Shown: piece after piece, positions 1-8,042 of the stretch
Layout of the letters: every line of letters begins with the position of its first letter
Position numbering within the stretch: position 1 is the first letter of the stretch
Assembly (NCBI GenBank): GCA_946479475.1
Contig: CAMLGG010000049.1
Span: 1 to 25,346, forward strand
DNA length: 25,346 nucleotides
Direction of reading: 5' to 3'
Source of the DNA: an uncultured Ideonella sp.
GTDB taxonomy: Bacteria; Pseudomonadota; Gammaproteobacteria; Burkholderiales; Burkholderiaceae
Notes under the pieces: model-generated
Told to the model about the DNA's origin: nothing
What the model saw: only the letters and a program-made list of their open reading frames with translations
Databases searched by the model: none
Translations under genes and position numbers: made by a program

Positions 1-24
1 ACCATCGTCAACGCGGCGAAGTGA
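1..24 (+). CDS. 3' end of an upstream gene (partial)
   Basis: Seven codons reading TIVNAAK followed by TGA at 22-24 sit directly ahead of the GH5 gene on the same strand. The frame is open from the window edge, so this may be the C-terminus of another enzyme of the same operon. A TonB-dependent receptor is unlikely because those usually end in an aromatic residue, but seven residues are too few to name a family. Confidence 0.4.
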   Translation, partial: TIVNAAK

Positions 25-81
25 GCTGAGACCAGCCTTCGGGGTGGGCTTCGCGAGGGGCCGCCCCGCATCGTCCTTTGC

Positions 82-85
82 GGAG
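82..85 (+). promoter_or_regulatory. Ribosome binding site for the GH5 gene at 95
   Basis: GGAG lies nine bases ahead of a TTG codon at 95. This supports TTG-95 over the longer GTG start at 44, which has no purine-rich site ahead of it, and over the internal ATG at 119, which would leave almost no positively charged n-region for the signal peptide. Confidence 0.5.
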
Positions 86-94
86 CACGTTCCC

Positions 95-1234
95 TTGAGC
101 AGAAGTTTCCTGTGCGCCATGGGCGCCATCCTGGCGTGCCTGGCGCTGCTGGGCTGCGCCGCTGGCCATGGCCAGCTCGTCGCAGCGTCGGCGCCGATGC
201 TTTCCGCCGCGCCCGACGACCTCACCAGCGTGCAGCTGTCGAAGCAGCTGGTGCCCGGCATCAACCTCGGCAACACGATGGACGCCATCCCCGACGAAAC
301 GGCCTGGGGCCAGCCGGCGCCCACGCAGGCGCTGATGAACGCCTACCGCGCGGCCGGCTTCAGGAGCGTGCGCATCCCCATCTCCTGGAGCCAGTACGCC
401 GACGCCGATGGCGGCAACATCCGCCCCGGGTGGATGGCGCACGTGAAGCAGGTGGTCGACTACGCCCGCAACGCCGGCCTGTACGTCTTGATCAACGTGC
501 ACTGGGACGGCGGCTGGATGGACCATCCCACCCACGACCGGCAGGCCGGGATCAACGCCCGCCTGGCGAAGCTCTGGACGCAGATCGCCGGCACCTTCAA
601 GGATTACGACGACCACCTGCTGTTCGCCGGCACCAACGAGGTCGGCATGGCCGGCACCTCGGGCAAGCCCAGTCCCGAATGGGCCGAGGTGCAGAACGGC
701 TTCAACCAGGTCTTCGTGGACACCGTGCGCGCCACCGGCGGCCGCAACGCCACGCGCCACCTCGTGGTGCAGGGCTACTTCACGAACATCGACAGCACGG
801 TCGCGTTCAACAAGGTGCCGAAGGACAGCGTGCCGGACCGCCTGTTCATGGAGGTGCACTACTACGACCCGTTCCACTTCACGCTCGACGGCAAGAGCGG
901 CGTGTGGCAGTGGGGCAAGCTCGCCACCGACCCGGCTGCCACCGAGACCTGGGCGAACGAGCCCTGGGCCGACGCGCAGTTCGAGCTGATGAAGACGCAC
1001 TTCGTCGACAAGGGCGTGGGCGTGATCGTGGGCGAGTACGGCGCCTACGTGAAGCCCCAGTACCCGGGCATGGCGGCGCAGCGCCGCTACTGGGCGCAGT
1101 ACGTCACGCGATCCATCGTGCGGCACGGCCTGGTGCCGATGTGGTGGGACACCGGCGAGCTGATCGACCGCCACACCGGTGCCCGCAAGTTGCCCGACGT
1201 GATCGACGCCATCGTGGAGGCGGCCCGGCAGTAG
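95..1234 (+). CDS. GH5 endo-beta-1,4-glucanase lipoprotein
   Basis: A 379-residue glycoside hydrolase family 5 enzyme, expected to cut internal beta-1,4 bonds of cellulose, mixed-linkage glucan or xyloglucan with retention. From TTG-95 the leader is MSRSFLCAMGAIL followed by a lipobox ending LLGC with Cys21, so a membrane-anchored lipoprotein is predicted. The catalytic barrel fills about residues 55-375. It carries INLGNTMDA near the start, the strand INVHWDGGW, the acid/base Glu182 in FAGTNEVG, HYYDPF, and the nucleophile Glu314 in VIVGEYGAY. The acid motif is NEV where most GH5 enzymes have NEP, but the glutamate is kept. The size is normal for a lone GH5 domain with no binding module. The GH5 enzyme at 5835 is a paralogue with the same INVHWDGGW and WTQIA stretches. 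The subfamily is uncertain; GH5_4-like xyloglucanase is one option. A GTG start at 44 would add 17 residues. Confidence 0.88.
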   Translation: MSRSFLCAMGAILACLALLGCAAGHGQLVAASAPMLSAAPDDLTSVQLSKQLVPGINLGNTMDAIPDETAWGQPAPTQALMNAYRAAGFRSVRIPISWSQYADADGGNIRPGWMAHVKQVVDYARNAGLYVLINVHWDGGWMDHPTHDRQAGINARLAKLWTQIAGTFKDYDDHLLFAGTNEVGMAGTSGKPSPEWAEVQNGFNQVFVDTVRATGGRNATRHLVVQGYFTNIDSTVAFNKVPKDSVPDRLFMEVHYYDPFHFTLDGKSGVWQWGKLATDPAATETWANEPWADAQFELMKTHFVDKGVGVIVGEYGAYVKPQYPGMAAQRRYWAQYVTRSIVRHGLVPMWWDTGELIDRHTGARKLPDVIDAIVEAARQ

Positions 1235-1265
1235 GCCGCCCGAACAACAACGCACGCGGCCGCCA

Positions 1266-1290
1266 TGGACGGCGCGTCCAGGGAAGTCCC
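1266..1290 (+). other. Two small inverted repeats between GH5 and GH9 genes
   Basis: TGGACG-GCG-CGTCCA (1266-1280) is a perfect 6-bp stem with a 3-base loop. It is followed at once by GGGA-AG-TCCC (1281-1290). No T-tract follows, so this is not a classical terminator. It could affect mRNA stability or attenuation between the two cellulase genes, or be chance in GC-rich DNA. Confidence 0.3.
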
Positions 1291-1300
1291 TCAGACCACC

Positions 1301-1308
1301 AAAGGAGA
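1301..1308 (+). promoter_or_regulatory. Strong ribosome binding site for the GH9 gene
   Basis: AAAGGAGA lies five bases ahead of a TTG codon at 1314. It is the best Shine-Dalgarno match in the window and fixes TTG as the start, since the next in-frame ATG (1332) would delete half the signal peptide. Confidence 0.75.
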
Positions 1309-1313
1309 CAACG

Positions 1314-3476
1314 TTGGAATTCGGCAAATGCATGCTGCTCGCCTTGGCAGCCTCGACGGCGCCCGCATGGGCGCAGACCTGCCAGCCCAGTGCGGTCACG
1401 CCCTACCTCAACATCAACGGGACCACGGCCTGGGCGCAGAAGGCCTCGGCCTCGCTCAATGCCGGCTCGCGCGTGGTGCTTGGGCCGCAGCCGATCAGCG
1501 GCAGCTGGTCGTGGAGCGGCTGCGGCACCTCCGGCTCTTCGCGCGAGCAGACGATCAGGCTCGCGGCCAGCTGCACCGCCACGGCCACCTACACCAACAG
1601 CTGCGGTGCGCGCACGGTGCAGAACTTCAGTTTCACCGTGTGGCCCGCGATGGGCGCCAACGCCGGCAAGTTCATCATGGTGGACCAGTTCGGCTACCTG
1701 ACGAGCATGAAGAAGGTGGCGGTGCTGCGCACGCCCAAGGTCGGCTATGACGCCGGCGGACAGGCTTTCTGGCCGCAGAAGCTGAGCGTCGTGAACTCGG
1801 CCACCGGCGCCACGGTGTACAGCTGGTGGCCCACGGAATGGAAGAGCCGCGCCACCGATCCCGCCTCGGGCGACCAGGTCTGGTACTTCGACTTCAGCAA
1901 CGTCACCACGCCGGGCACCTACGAGATCGTCGACAGCGGCGGCCAGAGGTCGGCGCGATTCGAGATCGGCGACAACGTCTACCGCAACGTCCTCATCCAG
2001 GCCGTTCGGATGTTCTACTACCAGCGCCTCGGCCAGGCGAGGAGCGCGTCGAATGCCGGGGCAAACTGGGCCGACGGCGCCGGCAACCTGGGGCCGGGGC
2101 AGGATCCGCAGGCGCGGCGCTTCCTCGACAAGAACAACGCGGCCACCGCGCGTGACCTGCGCGGCGGCTGGGCCGATGCCGGCGACTTCAACAAGTACAC
2201 CAGCTGGGAGGCCGGCTACGCCCAGGAGCTGATGGACGCCTACGTCCAGAACCCCACGGTCTTCACCGACGACTTCAACATCCCCGAGTCGTACAACGGC
2301 ATCCCGGACCTCCTCGACGAGGCGAAGTGGGGCCTGGACTACCTCAAGCGCCTGCAGAACGCAGACGGCTCGGTGCTGTCGATCGTCGGCGTGGGCGGCG
2401 CCAGCCCGCCGTCGGCCGACAAGGGGCCGAGCTACTACGGTGACGTGAACACCTCGGCCACGCTGGCGGCGGCCGCAGCCTTCGCCGAGGGCGCCAAGGT
2501 CCTGGGCGGCTTGAACAATGCGGCGCTGAACGCCTATGCGGCCGACCTGCTGCAGCGCGCGAGGAACGCCTACGACTGGGCGGTGGCCCACCCCCACGTC
2601 ATCTTCAGGAACAACGAGGGCGCGACCGCAGGGCTGGGCGTCGGCCAGCAGGAGACCGACGACGACGGGCGTGACACGCTGCGCATGGTGGCGGCCATCA
2701 GGCTGTTCGCCGCCACGGGTGACACCAGCTACCGCGACTACGTCGATGCGCACTACACGTCGGCGTCGATGTTCAAGGACTGGTCCCTGTCGGGATTCAG
2801 CGCCGGCAATGCGCGCCCCATGCTGTACTACGCCTCGCTCCCTGGTGCCACCCCCTCGGTGGCGGACGACATCCGGACGCGATACCGCGACCTGATGAAC
2901 CGCGCCGACTACGACAACTGGGGCGCGGTCGAGTCGCAGAAGGACGCCTACCGCGCCCAGATCAGCACCTACACCTGGGCCAGCAACAGCGTGAAGGCCA
3001 ACGCGGGCACGCTGTTCACCGAGGAGGGCTACTACGGCATCGGCACGCACACGGCCGACCAGGGGGCCGCCGCCGCGCTCGACTACCTGCACTACCTGCA
3101 CGGCGTGAACCCGCTCGGCAAGGTCTACCTCACCAACATGACCAGCTTCGGGGCCGAGAACTCGACGAACCAGATCTGGCACACCTGGTTCTTCGACCAG
3201 ACCGCCTGGGACGACGCCCGGATCTCGGCCTACGGCCCGGCGCCGGGGTACCTGGTCGGCGGCCCGGCAGGCAGCCAGTACAGCTGGGATGGCGGCTGCC
3301 CGAACGTCTCGCCGCAATGCGGCTCGGCTCCGCCGGCGCCGCCCTACGGCCAACCGGGTGCGAAGTCCTACCTCGACTTCAACACCGGCTGGCCGCTGAA
3401 CTCCTGGTCGGTCGCCGAGCCCTCCAACGGCTACCAGGTGGCCTACATCCGCCTGCTGGCGCGGTTCGTGAAGTGA
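1314..3476 (+). CDS. GH9 endoglucanase with N-terminal Ig-like module
   Basis: A 720-residue secreted cellulase of family GH9, an inverting enzyme that cuts internal beta-1,4-glucan bonds. The signal peptide ends in PAWA, with cleavage likely before Gln21. Residues 22-110 form a beta-rich module with four cysteines (23, 70, 87, 97), not assigned here. Residues 118-215 look like the CelD_N Ig-like domain that precedes many GH9 barrels (IMVDQFGYL, then GTYEIVDSGG). The catalytic alpha/alpha barrel follows to the end, with the DAGDFNKY motif (Asp288 and Asp291, base region), a PDLLDEAKWGLDYL helix, and the catalytic acid Glu702 in SWSVAEPSNGYQVAYI. All key residues are present and the length is normal for CelD_N-GH9 plus one extra module. 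The gene lies 79 bases after the GH5 gene and 13 bases before the fucosidase. Endoglucanase or xyloglucan-tolerant glucanase activity cannot be separated from sequence. Confidence 0.92.
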   Translation: MEFGKCMLLALAASTAPAWAQTCQPSAVTPYLNINGTTAWAQKASASLNAGSRVVLGPQPISGSWSWSGCGTSGSSREQTIRLAASCTATATYTNSCGARTVQNFSFTVWPAMGANAGKFIMVDQFGYLTSMKKVAVLRTPKVGYDAGGQAFWPQKLSVVNSATGATVYSWWPTEWKSRATDPASGDQVWYFDFSNVTTPGTYEIVDSGGQRSARFEIGDNVYRNVLIQAVRMFYYQRLGQARSASNAGANWADGAGNLGPGQDPQARRFLDKNNAATARDLRGGWADAGDFNKYTSWEAGYAQELMDAYVQNPTVFTDDFNIPESYNGIPDLLDEAKWGLDYLKRLQNADGSVLSIVGVGGASPPSADKGPSYYGDVNTSATLAAAAAFAEGAKVLGGLNNAALNAYAADLLQRARNAYDWAVAHPHVIFRNNEGATAGLGVGQQETDDDGRDTLRMVAAIRLFAATGDTSYRDYVDAHYTSASMFKDWSLSGFSAGNARPMLYYASLPGATPSVADDIRTRYRDLMNRADYDNWGAVESQKDAYRAQISTYTWASNSVKANAGTLFTEEGYYGIGTHTADQGAAAALDYLHYLHGVNPLGKVYLTNMTSFGAENSTNQIWHTWFFDQTAWDDARISAYGPAPGYLVGGPAGSQYSWDGGCPNVSPQCGSAPPAPPYGQPGAKSYLDFNTGWPLNSWSVAEPSNGYQVAYIRLLARFVK

Positions 3477-3489
3477 GGGCCGGCGAGTG

Positions 3490-5811
3490 ATGAGAGAGGA
3501 AAGGGCGCTCAGCGCCCTGGCCGGCGGGCTGTTGCTCGCTGCTGCCATCAAGGCGGCAGCGGCAACCATCCCCTACGCCACCGAGCACGTCGTCGAAGGG
3601 GGCGACTCCGCGGCCGTCATCGCCGAGAAGGCCGCCAAGGTCCTGCCCCGGCCGAACCAGGGCGCCTGGATGCGGCTCGAGCGCACCTTCTTCCTGCACT
3701 TCGGCGTCAACACCTTCAACGAGGTGGAGTGGGGCACCGGCCGGGAGGATCCCTCCCTGTTCAACCCCACCGCGCTGGACGCGAGGCAGTGGCTGCGCGC
3801 GGTGAAGCAGCTGGACGGCCAGATGCTGGTGCTGGTGGCCAAGCACCACGACGGCTTCTCGATGTGGCCCACGCGCTATACGGCCCACTCGTCGGCCGCC
3901 AGCCCGTGGCGCGGCGGCCGGGGCGACCTGGTGCGCGAGGTGGCCGACGCTGCGCGCGAGTCCGGCGTGAAGCTGGGCATCTACCTCTCGCCGGCAGACC
4001 TGTACCAGCTCAGGACCAACCCGAAGAATCCGGCGGGCTACTACGGCAACGGCAGCACCAGGCTGAAGTCCACCATCCCCACCGATCCGGCGTCCTTCAA
4101 GAGCGACCCCTCGAAGGGCAGGGCGCCCACGCCGGGCTTCAAGTCGTACAGCTACGAGGTCGATGACTACAACCGCTACTTCCTCAACCAGCTCTACGAG
4201 CTGCTGACCGAGTACGGCCCTGTGCACGAGGTGTGGTTCGACGGCGCGAACCCCGACCCCAGCGTGCAGCAAAGCTACGACTACAACGCCTGGTACGACC
4301 TGATCCGCCGGCTGCAGCCCGACGCCGTGATCATGGGCAAGGGCCCCGACGTGCGCTGGGTCGGCTCCGAGAGCGGCTACGGCCGCACCACCGAGTGGAG
4401 CGTGATCCCGCTGCCCGTTGCGCCCGGGCAGTTCACCTGGCCCGACATGCAGGGCGGCGACCTCGGCAGCCGCGAGCAGCTGAAGGCCGGCTCGCACCTC
4501 TGGTGGTACCCGGCCGAGACCAACGTCACCCTCCTCGGCAACGGCCAGTGGTTCTGGGCACGCAGCAAGCGGCCGCGCCCGGTGACGCAGCTGGTGGACA
4601 TCTACTACTCGTCGATCGGGCGCAACGGCAACCTCATCCTCAACCTCTCGCCCGACAAGCGCGGGCTGGTGCCGGACGACCAGGTGACGGCGCTCGGCCA
4701 GATGGCCGAGATCGTGCGCGACACCTTCGCGCGCAACCTGGCCGTGGGCGCCAGGGCGACGGCCGACCATGCCGCGCCGAAGCACGGCGCCGCGGCGGCG
4801 CTCGACGCCAGCCTCGACAGCTGGTGGGAGGCCGCGCCGGGCCGCACCACCGGCACGCTGACGCTGCAGCTGCGCCGGCCGGAGACCTTCGACGTGGTTT
4901 CCCTGCAGGAAGCGGTGGACCACCGCGGGCAGCGCATCGAATCCTTCGCGATCGACACCTGGGACGGCAGCCGCTGGGTGCCGGCGCAGGCCATCGCCAG
5001 CGACGCGCTCACCACCGTGGGCCACCGCCGCCTCATCCGGCTGCGGCAGCCGGTGAGCGCGCAGCGCGTGCGACTGCGCATCACCGGGGCCCGTTTCGCG
5101 CCCACGCTGGCCGAGGTGGGCCTGTACAAGCAGGCGGTCGACCTGCTGCCACCGGCGATCGGCGAGCGCGGGGCCGACGGCACCGTGCAGATCACCCATC
5201 CCGCGGGCGGCAGGCTTGTCTATACGACCGACGGCTCCACGCCCACGGCCGAGTCGCCGGCGTACCGGGCGCCGCTGGCGCTGCCCGCGAGCGGCGTGGT
5301 CAAGGCCGCGCGCGTGCTGCCCGACGGGCGGATCGGCGTGGTGGGCTCGCGCAACTTCGCCGGGCTTTCGCCGCGCGGCTGGAAGGTGGTGGCGGTCGAC
5401 AGCGAAGAGACCGCGCAAGGGCAGAACGGCGCGGCGCTGGCCATAGACGGCGACCCGGCCACCTGCTGGCACACGCGGTGGGGCGCCGACCTCGAGCTGC
5501 CGCATGCGATCACGGTCGACATGGGCGAGCTGCACCGCATCGCCGGCTTCGTGTACCTGCCCCGGCAGGACGGAATGCTCAACGGCACGGTCGAGAACTA
5601 CCGCTTCGAGGTCAGCGAGGACGGCACGACCTGGAGCACCGCCGTCGAACGCGGCACCTTCTCGAACGTGCGCAACAACCCCGATCTGCAGGAAGTGCGC
5701 TTCTCGCCCGTGAAGGCGCGCTTCTTCCGCTTCACCGCGCTCGACGAGGTGTGGCGCAACGGCTGGACCAGCGCCGCCGAACTCTCGGTCATTCCCGCGG
5801 ACGGCGACTGA
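3490..5811 (+). CDS. GH29 alpha-L-fucosidase with discoidin and chitobiase-C modules
   Basis: A 773-residue secreted alpha-L-fucosidase, expected to remove terminal fucose, for example from fucosylated xyloglucan side chains or other plant glycans. The leader is hydrophobic (LAGGLLLAAAIKAAAA). The GH29 barrel spans about residues 45-410, with FLHFGVNTF, LVAKHHDGFSMWPT and the nucleophile aspartate in EVWFDGANPD (Asp251). Three C-terminal modules follow: a discoidin (F5/8 type C) domain at about 415-550, a chitobiase/hexosaminidase C-terminal-like segment at about 555-620 (LVYTTDGSTPTAESPAYRAP), and a second discoidin domain at about 640-770 (IDGDPATCWHTRW). The acid residue cannot be placed by eye because it varies within GH29. 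The DEVWFDG-type motif resembles the alpha-1,3/1,4-fucosidase group, but linkage is inferred only. ATG-3490 follows GAGGG at 3475-3479; a GTG at 3487 adds one residue. Confidence 0.9.
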   Translation: MREERALSALAGGLLLAAAIKAAAATIPYATEHVVEGGDSAAVIAEKAAKVLPRPNQGAWMRLERTFFLHFGVNTFNEVEWGTGREDPSLFNPTALDARQWLRAVKQLDGQMLVLVAKHHDGFSMWPTRYTAHSSAASPWRGGRGDLVREVADAARESGVKLGIYLSPADLYQLRTNPKNPAGYYGNGSTRLKSTIPTDPASFKSDPSKGRAPTPGFKSYSYEVDDYNRYFLNQLYELLTEYGPVHEVWFDGANPDPSVQQSYDYNAWYDLIRRLQPDAVIMGKGPDVRWVGSESGYGRTTEWSVIPLPVAPGQFTWPDMQGGDLGSREQLKAGSHLWWYPAETNVTLLGNGQWFWARSKRPRPVTQLVDIYYSSIGRNGNLILNLSPDKRGLVPDDQVTALGQMAEIVRDTFARNLAVGARATADHAAPKHGAAAALDASLDSWWEAAPGRTTGTLTLQLRRPETFDVVSLQEAVDHRGQRIESFAIDTWDGSRWVPAQAIASDALTTVGHRRLIRLRQPVSAQRVRLRITGARFAPTLAEVGLYKQAVDLLPPAIGERGADGTVQITHPAGGRLVYTTDGSTPTAESPAYRAPLALPASGVVKAARVLPDGRIGVVGSRNFAGLSPRGWKVVAVDSEETAQGQNGAALAIDGDPATCWHTRWGADLELPHAITVDMGELHRIAGFVYLPRQDGMLNGTVENYRFEVSEDGTTWSTAVERGTFSNVRNNPDLQEVRFSPVKARFFRFTALDEVWRNGWTSAAELSVIPADGD

Positions 5812-5834
5812 CCGGAACCCCCTTCAGGAACTTC

Positions 5835-8006
5835 ATGATGGACAGCAAACAACTCGTCGTCCTCTCGATGCTGCTCGGCAGCCTGGTGGCCGGATGCGGC
5901 GGCGGCGGTGGCGGAGGTGGCGCCGGGGAGGGTGATGGCGGAGGCAGCGGAGGAGGGGGCGGCGGCGCAGGCGGAGGCACCGGCCAGGCCAGCATCACCG
6001 ACGTGAGATCGACCGACGCGGGCTTCGAGGCATCGGTCGCGCCACGGATGAACGAGCGCGCCTACTACCAGGTCACCGGCACCGACCTGCCGGGCACCCT
6101 GGCGCTGGCCGTGGCCGACTGCGCCGCCATGAGAACGCTGTCGACCAGCAGCACCGAGGCGCGCTTCCAATGCATGCCCAGCAACACGGAGGGGACCAAG
6201 GCCATCACGGTCAAGGACGGCGAGACGACCCTGTACAGCGGCTCGATCGAGGTGGCGGTCGCGACTTCGCCGCTGCCAATGCCCACCTACGGCTTCAACC
6301 TCGGCAACTCGCTGGAAGCCATCTGGGGCTACTCATACCCTGGCGAGGCGGTCTACACGTCCGCGGCCGGGGCGGGGTTCAACGCCGTCCGCGTCCCCTG
6401 CGCCTGGGATTCGAACGCCGACAAGACCACCCACCAGATCGATCCGGCCTACATGGCCCAGGTCAGGCTGGCGGTCGATCGCAGCATCGCCGCGGGCATG
6501 CATGTCTTCATCAACGTCCACTGGGACGGCGGCTGGTTCGACAGCCACATCGGCGACAGCGTCGACCCGGCCGTCGCCGAGAAGATCCGCTCCTACTGGA
6601 CCCAGATCGCCACCGAGTTCGCGGGCTACGACAACCGCCTGCTGTTTGCCGCGGCCAATGAGCCCGACGTCCGCAGCCCGGCCCAGATGAAGACCCTGGT
6701 GGCTTACTACCAGACCTTCGTCGACACGGTGCGCGCCGCCGGCGGCAAGAACGGCAACCGCTGGCTGGTGCTGCAAGGCGGCGGCGATACCTCGTGGTTC
6801 ACCACGCTGCCGACCGACCCGACCCCCGGCCGTCTGATGGTGGAGTTCCACAACTACACGCCCTCGCTGTTCACCATCATCCACGAGGACCAGTCCTGGG
6901 GCAGCGCGATCTGGTTCTGGGGAGCGGCCTACCACTACGCCGGCAACCCGGGCCGCAACGCCACCTTCGGCGAGGAGGGCGCCATCGATGCCGGCTATCA
7001 GCAGCTGAAGGAGCAGTTCGTCGACAAGGGCGTCCCGGTGCTGGTCGGCGAGTTCCACGCCGCCGGCACGCCGGGCCTGACGGGCGACGACAAGACCTGG
7101 AACCGGGCCTCGGTGCTCTACTGGAACCAGTACGCCGGCGACTCCGCGCGCGCCCACGGCCTGAGCCCGTTCTACTGGAGCACGCCCAACGCCCCCTTCG
7201 ACTACGGCACGGGTGCGCTCACCGACACCGAGCTCGTCTCCGTCCTGACCGGCGGCGCTGCTGCGCCGCCGCCGAATGGAGCGCCCGCCGCGGTCACCGG
7301 CCTGGCCGCCAACGCTGCGGGAACCGGCCAGGTGAACCTCTCGTGGAGCGCCGTCCCCGGGGCGACCCGCTACGACCTGTACCGCACCTCGCGCTCCGGC
7401 TACGAGCCCGCCACGCCGTCCGTCAGCGGCATCACCGGCACGACCTACAGCGACACCGGCCTCAACGACGGCACGAGCTACTACTACCAGGTGGTCGCCG
7501 TGAACAGCTCAGGGCGATCGGGCTTCTCGCAGGAGGCCTACGCCACCACGCCCGGCGTCAATCCCGACCCGGCGAAGTTCTCGTTCGAGACGGACACGCA
7601 GCCCTGGTCGGCGAGCGGTGCGCAGATCGCCGGGATCGCCACGTCCACCGCGCAGCACTACGCAGGCAGGCAGTCGATGGCCGTGGACTTCAACGGAGCG
7701 AGCGGCGGCCAGTCGTCGGTGGACCTGTCCGGCGCGGTCATGCCCGCCGGGGCCACGGTGACGTTTCGCGTCTGGGTTCCTGCGGGGCACCAGCTCACGT
7801 CCATCGAGCCCTACCTGCAGGACTACCACTGGGCTTGGTCGGCCACGTCGTACACGAGCCTGACGGCGGGCGCCTGGAACACGCTGACGCTCGAGGTGCC
7901 GCCGGATGCCACGACGCCGCTGCAGCGGCTGGGCCTGAGGTTCTCGACCGGCGCGGCGTGGAGCGGCACGGTCTACGTCGACTCGATCGACTGGAGCGCG
8001 CCGTAG
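5835..8006 (+). CDS. Modular GH5 lipoprotein (Ig-like, GH5, FN3, CBM-like)
   Basis: A 723-residue surface or outer-membrane endo-glycanase of family GH5. The leader ends in the lipobox LVAGC (Cys21) and is followed by a 29-residue linker with 23 glycines. Residues 50-145 are a beta-rich module with two cysteines, perhaps IPT/TIG-like. The GH5 barrel (about 148-475) shows YGFNLGNSLEA, INVHWDGGW, acid Glu276 in FAAANEPD, EFHNYTP, and nucleophile Glu406 in VLVGEFHAAG. A fibronectin type III domain lies at about 483-573 (TGLAANAAGTGQVNLSWSAV). A terminal beta-jelly-roll, about 575-723, ends VYVDSIDW and resembles carbohydrate-binding modules. It is a paralogue of the GH5 at 95, with modules added. 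AGGAA at 5827-5830 precedes tandem ATGs at 5835 and 5838. Open sequence continues upstream in this frame, but that region is the real fucosidase in another frame. Substrate (cellulose, xyloglucan or mannan) is not settled. Confidence 0.9.
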   Translation: MMDSKQLVVLSMLLGSLVAGCGGGGGGGGAGEGDGGGSGGGGGGAGGGTGQASITDVRSTDAGFEASVAPRMNERAYYQVTGTDLPGTLALAVADCAAMRTLSTSSTEARFQCMPSNTEGTKAITVKDGETTLYSGSIEVAVATSPLPMPTYGFNLGNSLEAIWGYSYPGEAVYTSAAGAGFNAVRVPCAWDSNADKTTHQIDPAYMAQVRLAVDRSIAAGMHVFINVHWDGGWFDSHIGDSVDPAVAEKIRSYWTQIATEFAGYDNRLLFAAANEPDVRSPAQMKTLVAYYQTFVDTVRAAGGKNGNRWLVLQGGGDTSWFTTLPTDPTPGRLMVEFHNYTPSLFTIIHEDQSWGSAIWFWGAAYHYAGNPGRNATFGEEGAIDAGYQQLKEQFVDKGVPVLVGEFHAAGTPGLTGDDKTWNRASVLYWNQYAGDSARAHGLSPFYWSTPNAPFDYGTGALTDTELVSVLTGGAAAPPPNGAPAAVTGLAANAAGTGQVNLSWSAVPGATRYDLYRTSRSGYEPATPSVSGITGTTYSDTGLNDGTSYYYQVVAVNSSGRSGFSQEAYATTPGVNPDPAKFSFETDTQPWSASGAQIAGIATSTAQHYAGRQSMAVDFNGASGGQSSVDLSGAVMPAGATVTFRVWVPAGHQLTSIEPYLQDYHWAWSATSYTSLTAGAWNTLTLEVPPDATTPLQRLGLRFSTGAAWSGTVYVDSIDWSAP
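5898..5984 (+). repeat. Glycine-codon low-complexity tract
   Basis: These 87 bases are almost all GGC/GGA/GGT/GGG codons and encode 23 glycines among 29 residues directly after the lipidated cysteine of the second GH5. The tract should act as a flexible tether lifting the enzyme off the membrane. It may vary in length between strains by replication slippage. Confidence 0.85.
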
Positions 8007-8042
8007 CGCACGCCGGACCTCCGGCGAGGTGAGCCGCTGCGG

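Noticed and set aside
3379..5535. Long minus-strand frame across the fucosidase
   Set aside because: Antisense shadow of GH29; no domain could be recognised.
4233..5834. Upstream extension of the second GH5 frame
   Set aside because: The frame stays open through the GH29 gene but encodes low-complexity Arg/Ala/Gly sequence there. The real start is ATG-5835, with AGGAA ahead and a clean lipoprotein leader.
5898..5984. Glycine-codon tract as a sign of frameshift or pseudogene
   Set aside because: The frame is intact on both sides, and a lipobox before and an Ig-like and GH5 domain after it are in the same frame.
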